Below are positions 18,784-27,108 of a stretch of 64,000 nucleotides of DNA, piece after piece. Source of the DNA: Methyloligella sp. (GTDB lineage: Bacteria > Pseudomonadota > Alphaproteobacteria > Rhizobiales > HXMU1428-3); contig BQJJ01000012.1 of NCBI GenBank assembly GCA_021604645.1, positions 1 to 64,000 of the forward strand. The letters are read 5' to 3'. The notes below the pieces were generated by a model that saw only the letters and a program-made list of their open reading frames with translations, was not told the origin of the DNA and did no database searches. The translations under genes and the position numbers were made by a program. Position 1 is the stretch's first letter. Each line of letters begins with the position of its first letter.

Positions 18784-20367
18784 TTACATCTGACTTGCGT
18801 ATTTGAGAGACTGAGGTTCTTGATCAATGTTGGTTGAATTTTCCCCTTTGATGGGGAGGCGAATGGTAAAAGTGCTTCCTTTTCCGAGCGATGATTGAGC
18901 GGAGATTTCACCTTCATGCATTTCAACAAGTGTTCTGACCAGGTTTAGCCCTATGCCTGTGCCTGGTATACCAGTTGATGTCTTCGCTCGGAAAAAACGA
19001 CCAAATAGGTTTGATAGATCTTCTTCATCCATACCCAACCCATGATCCTTTACAGAAATGTAGACATCTGTCTCTCGCATCCAGCCTTGAACCTCAATCA
19101 TAAAGTTGTCTGGGGAATATTTCACTGCGTTTGATAAAAGGTTGGTCATTATTTGTGTTAGGGCTGCTTGATCCCCAATAAATAGATCTGGCAATTCTTC
19201 AAGTTCATGAGTGACGATGTGACTTGTTATGATTTCATTTTGGTTTTCGCAACATTGCTCAATAAGTTCAGTTAAGTTTATTTCTTTAGGTGTAATAGAT
19301 AATTTGCCCTTATCGGCCCTGGCAACCATTAAAGTTGATTCAATTAGCCCCAACATGCGGCTGACTGCATTGTGAATTTTTTGGGTTCGCTTACTGATAT
19401 CATCTGAAGAAAGTTTTTCTTTGCGGCGTTCCATTCGGCGTGCAGAGGCATCAATAATTGCTAATGGAGTGCGAAATTCATGGCTTGCCATAGAGACGAA
19501 TTCGCTTTGCAATTCGTTTAGTTCTTTTTCTTTAGAAAGCGCTTCTTTTAATTCTTCAGTTTGCAATTTAAAATTTTCTTGCAATGACAATCGATCTATC
19601 ACGCCATCACGAAAGCCAGCAACAGCTCTAACAACTGCGCCTATTTCATCTGTTCGATCTTTTTGCGTAAAGGTGACATCGGTATTGCCTGTTGCTAATT
19701 GTTCAGCTGTATGGACTAAATTAACAAGAGGCTTGCTTAAACCTCGTGCCAGTAAAAAAGCAAACAAAGTGAAGACAATGGAAACGGTTAAAGTAATCAC
19801 AAAGGTTGTTAGTAATGTATTATCTAACTCTTTTTCTGAAAGAAGAAGTTGATCACTGGTTTCCTTTTTTGCCAATGAAAGAAATTCATCTAGAGTGTGA
19901 TGAAGGTTTTCTTGTCTTTGTTTGTAAATCTCTAATATCGGAATAGTCTCACTTTTTTCTAAACCGAGTAGTAATTTACTATCCCTCAACCATGCCTCTT
20001 TCTGGTGATTTAATTGTTCAAATTTTTGTTGAATTAATGGGCTGAGAGAATAATCTGACATACCTTTGGAGGCATTTGCGAAAGCTTTATGGCTAATATC
20101 AAATTGATCTTTGATCTCTTCTTTAGTGATAAAGCTTGTCATGCTTAATACGCGATTAGTCAGAGTGTCTATGGATTTAAAACTATTATGAAAGGCTTCA
20201 GCATATTTGACTGTTTGAAAAGTTTTGTTTGTAATTTCTTCGACCTTATGAATACCTTTTTCAGTGACAAAATACATGTAACCACATAGCAGAACTCCTA
20301 ATAAAAGGGCCGCAAAGATGGACATGAATATTTTTGAGCGCATAGATGACATGTTCAATTCTTTCAA
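18784..20367 (-). CDS. Membrane sensor histidine kinase
   Basis: Inner-membrane kinase of 527 aa. It has a first membrane segment (about residues 13-33), a periplasmic helical sensor region (about 34-185), a second membrane segment (about 186-208), HAMP (about 208-262), a short coiled coil, HisKA with phospho-His296 in MASHEFRTPLAII, and HATPase_c with a GTGIGLNLV G-box. Its ATG overlaps the stop of the di-heme peroxidase gene by 4 bases, so the two are translationally coupled. With the response regulator two genes upstream it forms a two-component system. The periplasmic region has no recognisable named sensor domain. Confidence 0.88.
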   Translation of the reverse strand: MKELNMSSMRSKIFMSIFAALLLGVLLCGYMYFVTEKGIHKVEEITNKTFQTVKYAEAFHNSFKSIDTLTNRVLSMTSFITKEEIKDQFDISHKAFANASKGMSDYSLSPLIQQKFEQLNHQKEAWLRDSKLLLGLEKSETIPILEIYKQRQENLHHTLDEFLSLAKKETSDQLLLSEKELDNTLLTTFVITLTVSIVFTLFAFLLARGLSKPLVNLVHTAEQLATGNTDVTFTQKDRTDEIGAVVRAVAGFRDGVIDRLSLQENFKLQTEELKEALSKEKELNELQSEFVSMASHEFRTPLAIIDASARRMERRKEKLSSDDISKRTQKIHNAVSRMLGLIESTLMVARADKGKLSITPKEINLTELIEQCCENQNEIITSHIVTHELEELPDLFIGDQAALTQIMTNLLSNAVKYSPDNFMIEVQGWMRETDVYISVKDHGLGMDEEDLSNLFGRFFRAKTSTGIPGTGIGLNLVRTLVEMHEGEISAQSSLGKGSTFTIRLPIKGENSTNIDQEPQSLKYASQM

Positions 20368-21377
20368 TTCGGTAGAATGGGCATGCTGACATCTTGGCGT
20401 TCAGCAGTTAATGATTTTAAAAAAGCGATTAGATCTGATTTTTGCTCGATGCTTAAGGTAACATTGGTTATTGATGGTGATGTTGAAGGACGGTCAATTA
20501 CACCGCTGATATAATGATCCACAACATCTTCTAAAGATTTGAGATGACCATTGTGCATAAAGGGTGAGCGATGTGAGAGGTTTCTCAAGGTCGGTGTTTT
20601 AAATGCATTTTCAGCAAAAACATTATTAGACTCATGTTCGGCTCGCCCTAAATCTTTTTCTATAATTTCCAGGCCAATGTCGTGAAATTTATTGTCTGTG
20701 AAATTCCACCCGCTGTGGCAAGTGGCGCATTTTCCTGCGCCGTTAAAAATGATAAAACCTCTTTTGGCTGCATTTGATATGGCTGTTTCATCTCCTTCAA
20801 TCCATTTATCAAAAGGAGCCCACCCAGCGATGATGGTTCTTTCATACGTAGCGATAGCTTTTAAAATATTTTCACGGGTAATACCTGTTTGAGGAAATAG
20901 ATAGTGAAAGAATTTCTTATATTCTGGACTTTTGCTTAACCTTTTTATGATTGTTTCGAATTCACCGCCCATCTCATCTGGGTGTGTGATGGGGCCGGCT
21001 GCCTGTTCTTCCAGCGTTTCTGCGCGTCCATCCCAAAAAAGCGGTGCAACCCATGCCATATTTAGTAAGGTTGGTGCTTGACGCTTTAGCGGTGTTAGTG
21101 TTGCCCCTATAGGGGTTTTAACGGGGACTTCATAACCAAATGAAGGGTTATGACAGCTGGCACAATTTAGATTGTTTTTTCCTGATAATCGTGGATCGAA
21201 AAATAGCATTTTCCCTAATGTTACGAGTTGGGGGGAATAGGGAGCTGTTTTAGGGAATTTGATTTCTAGTGGTCTTTTGTATTGACTTTTTAATGTGAGA
21301 GCATCGCCTGCGAAACATAAGGCTGGAAAACCAGTCAGGCTTCCCAAACCAATAATTAGTTTTAGAAAGTTTCGCAT
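20364..21377 (-). CDS. Di-heme cytochrome c peroxidase (CCP/MauG family)
   Basis: Periplasmic di-heme enzyme of 337 aa with a signal peptide (ending CFAGDA) and two c-heme sites, CASCH at 72-76 and CATCH at 217-221. It also has the family motif WDGRAETLEEQA near 115-126 and a second-heme region ending in HNGHLKSLEDVVDHY. It would reduce hydrogen peroxide or, as in MauG, oxidise a protein or cofactor. GGGAGA precedes the ATG. It sits between a response regulator gene and a kinase gene, an arrangement suggesting a link between peroxide or redox state and the signalling pair. Confidence 0.87.
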   Translation of the reverse strand: MRNFLKLIIGLGSLTGFPALCFAGDALTLKSQYKRPLEIKFPKTAPYSPQLVTLGKMLFFDPRLSGKNNLNCASCHNPSFGYEVPVKTPIGATLTPLKRQAPTLLNMAWVAPLFWDGRAETLEEQAAGPITHPDEMGGEFETIIKRLSKSPEYKKFFHYLFPQTGITRENILKAIATYERTIIAGWAPFDKWIEGDETAISNAAKRGFIIFNGAGKCATCHSGWNFTDNKFHDIGLEIIEKDLGRAEHESNNVFAENAFKTPTLRNLSHRSPFMHNGHLKSLEDVVDHYISGVIDRPSTSPSITNVTLSIEQKSDLIAFLKSLTAERQDVSMPILPN

Positions 21378-21430
21378 TGAAGTCTCCCAGAAGGTCCAAG
21401 CCTTTGTTTAAAGATTTATATAAAGCAACA

Positions 21431-22276
21431 TTAATCCTTCATCCATTCTGATAGATGATTATGTATTACTCCATGTTCAGAGGGGAGTTTTAGTACACCT
21501 GTTAATTCAGTTAGGTCGATTTTAGATAACAAAAATTTTGTAAATTTTCTGTCTGATGGTTCTGTGACATATACCACTTTATTTTCTTGAGCATTGAGGC
21601 GTGAAAAAATCTTGGGAAAATCAAAGTCATCAGTTTTTAGCCAGAAAAAGTAGATGTCAGCGGAGATCTGTTTTCTTTTGGTCAAATAAGTACGGCCACT
21701 GGAAAATGTGGTGACTTTATTTCCTTCCATTTCTAGAAGGTTTTTAAATTCGGATAACATGGTCCCTTGTTTTCCTACAAAAACAAAGTTTTTTGCGACT
21801 GGAGTGGGTGTTTGAGCTGGCTCTTGCGCACTATTATTGTCTTGCCGCTTTTTCATAGCTTTATACAATAGGAGGTGTTCTTTTTTCTTTCGCTCAATCA
21901 TTCGACCAGCTTGACGCAAACGCGTTTCAACTTTGGCCAGGAGGATATCAAAATCTATCGGCTTGGTTATGTAGTCATCTGAGCCGGTTTTCATGCCCTT
22001 TAGAACATTTTCTTTATCGGCAAGGGCAGACAAGAAGATGAACGGCATTTCGTCATATTTGGTGTGATTTGTTCTTAGGGTTGATATTAACTCATAACCA
22101 TCCATCACGGGCATTGTAATGTCGCTAACCACAAGGTCTGGTTCATCATTTAAAATGACTTGCAGGCCTTCTTTGCCATTTGAGGCTTCTATTACTTCAT
22201 AGCCAGCATCTTGTAGTTCTTCGACAATATCTTGTCTGAGATCTTCTTCATCATCAATGCATAATATCTTTGGCAA
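21431..22276 (-). CDS. Response regulator with N-terminal receiver domain
   Basis: The N-terminal receiver domain (about residues 1-118) has the acidic pair IDDEED, phospho-acceptor Asp52 in VVSDITMP, and the conserved Lys in DDYITKPID. The C-terminal part (about 165-281) is not a recognised DNA-binding or enzyme domain; it looks like a second, degenerate receiver-like fold (NFVFVGKQGTMLSEFKNLLE). A TTG start at 22276 (MPKILCIDDEED) is preferred, since GGGAGAGA lies just upstream; an upstream TTG at 22294 is also in frame. It is the first gene of a unit with a di-heme peroxidase and a histidine kinase. Output is unknown. Confidence 0.8.
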   Translation of the reverse strand: MPKILCIDDEEDLRQDIVEELQDAGYEVIEASNGKEGLQVILNDEPDLVVSDITMPVMDGYELISTLRTNHTKYDEMPFIFLSALADKENVLKGMKTGSDDYITKPIDFDILLAKVETRLRQAGRMIERKKKEHLLLYKAMKKRQDNNSAQEPAQTPTPVAKNFVFVGKQGTMLSEFKNLLEMEGNKVTTFSSGRTYLTKRKQISADIYFFWLKTDDFDFPKIFSRLNAQENKVVYVTEPSDRKFTKFLLSKIDLTELTGVLKLPSEHGVIHNHLSEWMKD

Positions 22277-22516
22277 AACATCTCTCCCAAACAACTAAGG
22301 ATCAAGCGCATTTAATGGATTAGTATATTATGAATATAAAAATCACCTGTATTTGTTTAATGTATTAAAAAACAGTTTATTAAAACAAACTCGATTATTA
22401 AGTGAAATTTAGTGTATTCAAATAAAGTTGATTATTGATTAACTATTGTTGTGTTGCTGATGAAGCTAGTTTGACCCCGAATATGTGGGGGTTCTTGAAT
22501 GGAAAGAGGAGATTTC

Positions 22517-23065
22517 ATGAGCGCGCTTGTTAAGCCATCACTTTTTGGCAAGCTTGTAAAGCTGCGTCCATTGAACGTTGCAGATGCGCAAGCTATGTAT
22601 GCTTCTTTGGATGATGAAGAGGCTATGAAGCTTACTGGAACCCAACGTAACTACAGTTTTGAAGATGTAGAAAAACACCTTAAACGCTGTCAAGATGCGA
22701 CAGATCGTTTAGATTTTGCTGTTTTAAGCGAGAGTGAAATTGTGGGGGAGGTTGTTCTTAATAATATTGATTTTGTAAATAAGAGCGCTTCGTTTCGTAT
22801 TGCGATATGGGCAGCGAAAAATCGTAATAGAGGGTTTGGGGCAGAGGCAACAAATCTTGTTGTACAATATGGGTTTGAAACATTAAAATTGAATCGGATT
22901 GAACTGGAAGTTTATTCATATAATGAACGAGCAAAACATATTTATAGTAAGGCCGGTTTTATTTATGAGGGAACACGACGGCAGGCACTGAATTGGCAAG
23001 GTGAGTGGGTGGATGCCCATATGATGGCGATTTTAAACTCTGACTTTTTCAATAAAGACATTTAA
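22517..23065 (+). CDS. GNAT-family N-acetyltransferase (RimJ/RimL-like)
   Basis: Acetyl-CoA-dependent acetyltransferase of 182 aa with the RimJ/RimL layout: KLRPLNVADAQAMY at the N-terminus, RNRGFGAEATNLVVQYGFE (the acetyl-CoA-binding loop and helix) and NRIELEVYSYNERAKHIYSK. The ATG at 22517 is preferred over one at 22499 because AGAGGAG lies 6-7 bases upstream of it. It is a single gene. The acceptor could be a protein N-terminus or a small amine; the sequence does not tell. Confidence 0.85.
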   Translation: MSALVKPSLFGKLVKLRPLNVADAQAMYASLDDEEAMKLTGTQRNYSFEDVEKHLKRCQDATDRLDFAVLSESEIVGEVVLNNIDFVNKSASFRIAIWAAKNRNRGFGAEATNLVVQYGFETLKLNRIELEVYSYNERAKHIYSKAGFIYEGTRRQALNWQGEWVDAHMMAILNSDFFNKDI

Positions 23066-23144
23066 AAACTTTAAGATTTTTTGTTCCTTTCCTTTTTACC
23101 TCTTATCTCAAATTTTTTCCTTTTTGATTCTGATCAATAACTAT

Positions 23145-23172
23145 CTTAAGTGTTTAAAATAAAACACTTAAG
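23145..23172. repeat. Perfect 11-bp inverted repeat
   Basis: Arms 23145-23155 and 23162-23172 enclose a six-base loop between the acetyltransferase and the GMC oxidoreductase. No T-run follows on either strand, so it may be an RNA hairpin or a dyad operator rather than a classic terminator. Confidence 0.5.
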
Positions 23173-23270
23173 AAAAATAAGTTTGCTTTTGTCTTGCAAT
23201 CTGGAATGAAGGCTTGATTTCTTTTCTGAGGATTGGTTTCTATTAAGGTTAATAGGGGCGAAGTTGTAGT

Positions 23271-25037
23271 ATGAGTATACATTTTGATTGGTCGTTATCC
23301 AAACCTTTGGAACAGATGAAGTCAAAGTATGATGTTGTTGTCATTGGCTCGGGATATGGAGGAGGTGTTGCTGCATCTCGTCTTTCAAGAGCTGGCCTTT
23401 CTGTTTGTGTTTTGGAGCGTGGGCGTGAGATAAAATCAGGTGAATTTAAACCTGGCGCGGTTTCTAATTTAAATGCAACACAGATTAATGGGCGCAAACT
23501 TCAACTAGGTGACCCGACAAACCTCTATGATTTTAGGACCGGAGATGACCTTCACGTTCTTCTTGGCTGCGGTCTTGGGGGAGGTTCGTTAATTAATTCT
23601 GCTTTGGCATTGCGGCCTGAGTTAGAAACGTTAAAAAATAGAGGATGGCCATCAGCTTTATTCAAAGGTGAAGAACTCGAACAAAGCTTTTTACGAGCTG
23701 AGCGTATGCTTGGAGCTAATCCTTATCCAAATCCTGATAGCATTCAAAAATTTAAAGCCTTTGATGATGGTGCGAAGTTGCTTGGTTTACGAGCTAAGGT
23801 GAAAAACAATGCGATCCATTTTCAGGATGGGGTTAATCGGGCCAATGTTAGGCAATCTGCTTGCACGTTATGTGGTGATTGTTGGTCTGGTTGTAATGTT
23901 GGGGCTAAGAACACTGTTGCGCTGACTTATCTAACTGATGCTCTAAACCATGGGGCTGATATTTTCACAACTCTTCAAGTGCAACATCTTGAAAAAGTTG
24001 AGGTTTCAGGTGATGTTAGTTCTTGGCGCGTGAATTATACCCTCAATAAAAAACAAAAAATACGTCATAAATTTAAACGGATTTCTTCTCGCTTGAAAGG
24101 TGAAAAAGATGAACCATCACTAAAGAGTGTGATGGCTGATATCGTCATTGTAGCGGCTGGTTCTCTTGGGTCAACCGAGATATTACTTCGCTCTAAAGAA
24201 CATGGCCTCGAGCTCTCTGACCGGTTAGGTAAAGGCTTTTCAGCTAATGGTGATGATATAGTTTTAGGGGTTAATCAAGACCAACAGGTGAACGGTAATG
24301 CCTCTCAGAAGCGCGCGATGAAAAATACCCAAGGTGCCGCTGGTTCTCGAGTTGGACCTAATTGTATGGGGTATGTTCGGTATAAGGACGAGGACTTAGA
24401 AGGCGGTGCTTTGCTGATTGAAGATGGGGCCATGATACCGGCTATGTCAGCATTGGCACCTTTGAAAGCATTAACATCTGGAAAACCAAAACGTGCTCTT
24501 AAGATGCTGATGGATGGGCCTTTTAAGGGGTTGCGAGCCCATACTCAAACTCATTATCTTGTTTCGCATGATAGCTCTGAAGGGGAAATGATTTTAAAAA
24601 ATGACCGGTTAGAAATTCATTGGCCGGAAATTCATGATCAGGCACTCTATAAAAAATATGAAACCGTAATGAAAAAAATGATTGAAGGATTAGGCGGTGA
24701 GTATAAAGAAAGTCCCTTGTCTGAAATGAGTGGGCGTAAAGTAACTGCTCATCCTTTAGGTGGTTGTGGTATGGGAGATGATGTTGAGACAGGGGTGGTA
24801 AATCACAAATGCCAAGTCTTTCAAACAGGTGGTGCGATGGAAGAAGAAACTTCTGAGGTGCATACGGGGCTTTATGTTTGTGATGGTGCTGTTATGCCAA
24901 CTTCACTTGGGGCTAATCCTATGCTTACGATTGCTGCTATGGCCGAGCGCGCTATGATTTTGCTTGCTGAAGATCGAGGGCTTAGCTTTGATGATAAACG
25001 GAAAAAGGGTGTTCCGTTAAGATCTGCCACCAGCTGA
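23271..25037 (+). CDS. GMC-type flavin oxidoreductase (cholesterol-oxidase-like)
   Basis: FAD-dependent oxidoreductase of 588 aa. The dinucleotide-binding motif VIGSGYGGG is at residues 24-32, with an acidic strand end LERGRE. The C-terminal GMC signature regions are TAHPLGGCGMGDD and SLGANPMLTIAA. A ferredoxin-like Cys pattern C197-x2-C200-x2-C203-x3-C207 followed by NVGAKN is typical of the bacterial cholesterol-oxidase-like subgroup and may bind an iron-sulfur cluster. No signal peptide is visible. The substrate is probably a sterol-like or other alcohol, but is not determined by context. Confidence 0.85.
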   Translation: MSIHFDWSLSKPLEQMKSKYDVVVIGSGYGGGVAASRLSRAGLSVCVLERGREIKSGEFKPGAVSNLNATQINGRKLQLGDPTNLYDFRTGDDLHVLLGCGLGGGSLINSALALRPELETLKNRGWPSALFKGEELEQSFLRAERMLGANPYPNPDSIQKFKAFDDGAKLLGLRAKVKNNAIHFQDGVNRANVRQSACTLCGDCWSGCNVGAKNTVALTYLTDALNHGADIFTTLQVQHLEKVEVSGDVSSWRVNYTLNKKQKIRHKFKRISSRLKGEKDEPSLKSVMADIVIVAAGSLGSTEILLRSKEHGLELSDRLGKGFSANGDDIVLGVNQDQQVNGNASQKRAMKNTQGAAGSRVGPNCMGYVRYKDEDLEGGALLIEDGAMIPAMSALAPLKALTSGKPKRALKMLMDGPFKGLRAHTQTHYLVSHDSSEGEMILKNDRLEIHWPEIHDQALYKKYETVMKKMIEGLGGEYKESPLSEMSGRKVTAHPLGGCGMGDDVETGVVNHKCQVFQTGGAMEEETSEVHTGLYVCDGAVMPTSLGANPMLTIAAMAERAMILLAEDRGLSFDDKRKKGVPLRSATS

Positions 25038-25046
25038 ATTAAAGTT

Positions 25047-25080
25047 CACTCAGTTTGATCTATCACTGAGTGCTGTTGTT
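25047..25080 (+). terminator. Probable terminator after the GMC oxidoreductase
   Basis: An 8-bp stem (25047-25054 with 25065-25072) begins 10 bases after the stop codon and is followed by a T-rich CTGTTGTT. Confidence 0.55.
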
Positions 25081-25202
25081 GAGAATATAAACATTTCAGC
25101 AATGCACGTTCTTCATCTTTGTTTCTGAAAAGTACTCATTCGATTATTAGGCCTTTCCAAAATAGTTTAGAGCCATCTTCTAATTATTTATTGAGACCGT
25201 CC

Positions 25203-25415
25203 ATGGCTATTAATGAGAAATCTGAAACCAATTTTGATTTAAGAGTTGCTTATTTACTTACTCATTATGGCCCTGAGGCTCTTTTAGTCGTCAGGGAACA
25301 TATTCAAAGATACAGAATTGCTAAAGAGTGGGATAAAGAGAAGGAGTGGTTGGATATCTATAGTCAGATTTTACTTCTTTCTGATCATGGCCTTCAGAAT
25401 AGCTATATGAATTGA
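25203..25415 (+). CDS. Small conserved-looking protein of unknown function
   Basis: A 70-residue acidic helical protein (MAINEKSETNFDLRVAYLL near the start, then HYGPEALLVVREHI and KEWLDIYSQILLL). The ATG at 25203 is preferred; extending upstream needs a TTG at 25119 and adds residues that do not look like the rest. No membrane segment, signal or known domain is recognised. It resembles short helical proteins of alphaproteobacteria that lack a known function. It could be an unexpressed frame, but its composition is protein-like. Confidence 0.5.
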   Translation: MAINEKSETNFDLRVAYLLTHYGPEALLVVREHIQRYRIAKEWDKEKEWLDIYSQILLLSDHGLQNSYMN

Positions 25416-25582
25416 ATTTCTAGCTGTGCATTTTTGTTATTTGATTTCTCTCATCTATATCCATTCGTAATATGCATTTGTTGAGATGAAGTGCATGTTT
25501 TATGTTTTTTGGAATTTGTTAGATTGCTTTCTTTTTGAATGTTGAAGGCAATTGTATTTTTTCCTACAGAGATAAAGCTATC

Positions 25583-26017
25583 ATGCGATTGTTCTTCATA
25601 ATCATCAGTCTTTTGATTTTTCCTTCTTATGCTTTCGCGGAAATGGAAAAAGAAAAGCAAACTTCAAATAAATCTCTGTTTGTAGAACTAAACTCTCAAA
25701 ACCAAGTCGGGCCGGATTGTCAGGTTAGTTTTTTGATGAAAAATGCACTTGGTAAAGAGGTGAAACAATTTTCTTTTGAAGTTGTTATTTTTAATGAAAA
25801 ACAGCAGGTTGAGAAGTTGTTAGTTTTGAAAAGCGGTGAACTTGCTGAAGGTAAGACACGTGTTAAACGATACGGTTTGAAAAATCTAACGTGTCGTAAT
25901 ATCAGCCGTTATCTCATTAATGATATTAAACAATGTGATGCTGAAGGGTTTACACCAAAGCTCTGTTTACAAGCGCTTGTATTATCGAACAAGACAACCT
26001 CAAAGTTTGGATCTTAA
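25583..26017 (+). CDS. Secreted protein of unknown function at the head of the TonB operon
   Basis: 144-residue protein with a clear signal peptide from the ATG at 25583 (MRLFFIIISLLIFPSYAFAE). The mature part looks like a small beta-sandwich (VSFLMKNALGKEVKQFSFEV, then EGKTRVKRYGLKNLTC) and holds four cysteines, two of them near the C-terminus, which suggests disulfides in the periplasm. An upstream ATG at 25535 would bury the signal peptide. It ends 4 bases before exbB and is clearly in the same operon. It may modulate the TonB complex. No known family was recognised. Confidence 0.7.
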   Translation: MRLFFIIISLLIFPSYAFAEMEKEKQTSNKSLFVELNSQNQVGPDCQVSFLMKNALGKEVKQFSFEVVIFNEKQQVEKLLVLKSGELAEGKTRVKRYGLKNLTCRNISRYLINDIKQCDAEGFTPKLCLQALVLSNKTTSKFGS

Positions 26018-26021
26018 ATTT

Positions 26022-26723
26022 ATGACAGAGTACCTATTCTCAGCGCAGATTGAGTCTGCTCTTAATATTATTAATCAGGGTGGTCCGGTTGTTATTATTT
26101 TACTCGGACTGTCTGTGATTGCGACGACTTTTATTCTCATCAAACTATTTCAAATTGTCTGGTTTCGTATTGGTTCGAGCGCTGGTGTCAATAAAGTAAT
26201 TGAACTTTGGCTTAAGGGTTACACCCATGAGGCTTATGAGCTGGTGAAAAACAGTCATAACCCGACTAAGAACATTCTGGCTCATTTGATGAGAGGGTTG
26301 CTTCAACGGACAACAGATAAAGCTGTGGTTCGAGAGGATATTGAGCGGATTGCTTTGAAAGAAGTTGGCAAGCTTCGCTCTTTTATGAGGCCACTTGAGG
26401 CGATTGTACAGATTGCTCCTCTTTTGGGATTGTTTGGAACGGTAATTGGGATGATTGAAGCGTTTCAAACTTTACAAAGCGCTGGGAGTGAAGCGGACCC
26501 GGCTGTTTTAGCTGGTGGTATTTGGGTTGCGTTACTGACCACTGCGGTTGGTTTAGCGGTTGCTATTCCATTAGCGTTTGTAGTTTCCTGGTTTGATGGA
26601 CGAATTGAAGCTGAACGTTTGACCATGCAGGAAGCAATAACGAGTTTGCTTACTGGCCGGGTTACGGATGAGGCGCGCATATCAGAAGATGCTTCGCAAG
26701 AGACAGTTCGAAATGCAGCTTAA
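26022..26723 (+). CDS. exbB: ExbB/TolQ/MotA-family proton channel subunit
   Basis: Inner-membrane ExbB-type subunit (233 aa) that, with ExbD, converts proton motive force into TonB movement. Three membrane segments are visible: about residues 18-42, and the pair containing LLGLFGTVIGMIEAF and GGIWVALLTTAVGLAVAIPL with the conserved Thr residues lining the channel. The ATG at 26022, five bases after the previous stop, is preferred to an upstream in-frame ATG that overlaps the secreted-protein gene. ExbB is favoured over TolQ because TonB and a TonB receptor follow and no tolA or pal is present. Confidence 0.87.
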   Translation: MTEYLFSAQIESALNIINQGGPVVIILLGLSVIATTFILIKLFQIVWFRIGSSAGVNKVIELWLKGYTHEAYELVKNSHNPTKNILAHLMRGLLQRTTDKAVVREDIERIALKEVGKLRSFMRPLEAIVQIAPLLGLFGTVIGMIEAFQTLQSAGSEADPAVLAGGIWVALLTTAVGLAVAIPLAFVVSWFDGRIEAERLTMQEAITSLLTGRVTDEARISEDASQETVRNAA

Positions 26724-27099
26724 TGTACCTGAAAAAAAGACGTTAAACCTTAGTCTGACACCTTTGATTGATGTGGTGTTTCTCTTGCTGATCTTTTTTA
26801 TGTTGGCCTCCACATTCTCGCGTTTTTCTTCTTTGCCATTGTCCGTTAATAGCGGACAAAGTCAGAGTAATAGTTCGAAGAAGTTTATTCTGGTCCGAAT
26901 TCAAAAAGAAGGTGACATTGAAATCAATGGTCAGAAAGTAACGTCTGAGGATCTGATTACAGTGATTGATGGGCTTGTTATTGAAGAGGGGATGAAGCTA
27001 TTCATCAAACCTTTAGAGGGAACGACAGTACAGCAGCTGGTTTCCGTTATGGAAAAGGCTCGGCAATCTAAAATAAACAATCCGATTGTTGTGCGATAG
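26713..27099 (+). CDS. exbD: ExbD-family biopolymer transport protein, first copy
   Basis: 128-residue protein with a short cytoplasmic N-terminus, one membrane helix (LTPLIDVVFLLLIFFMLAST) and a periplasmic domain. Asp20 in LIDVV is at the position of the essential proton-carrying Asp of ExbD (Asp25 in E. coli). The ATG at 26713 overlaps the exbB stop by 11 bases; a longer frame from 26668 would lie deep inside exbB and lacks family similarity. It works with ExbB and TonB. Confidence 0.87.
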   Translation: MQLNVPEKKTLNLSLTPLIDVVFLLLIFFMLASTFSRFSSLPLSVNSGQSQSNSSKKFILVRIQKEGDIEINGQKVTSEDLITVIDGLVIEEGMKLFIKPLEGTTVQQLVSVMEKARQSKINNPIVVR

Positions 27100-27108
27100 G
27101 TTTGAGTG

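Noticed and set aside
22474..22492. ACCCC/GGGGT hairpin before the acetyltransferase gene
   Set aside because: Only five pairs with no associated regulatory signature; not strong enough to call a riboswitch or terminator.
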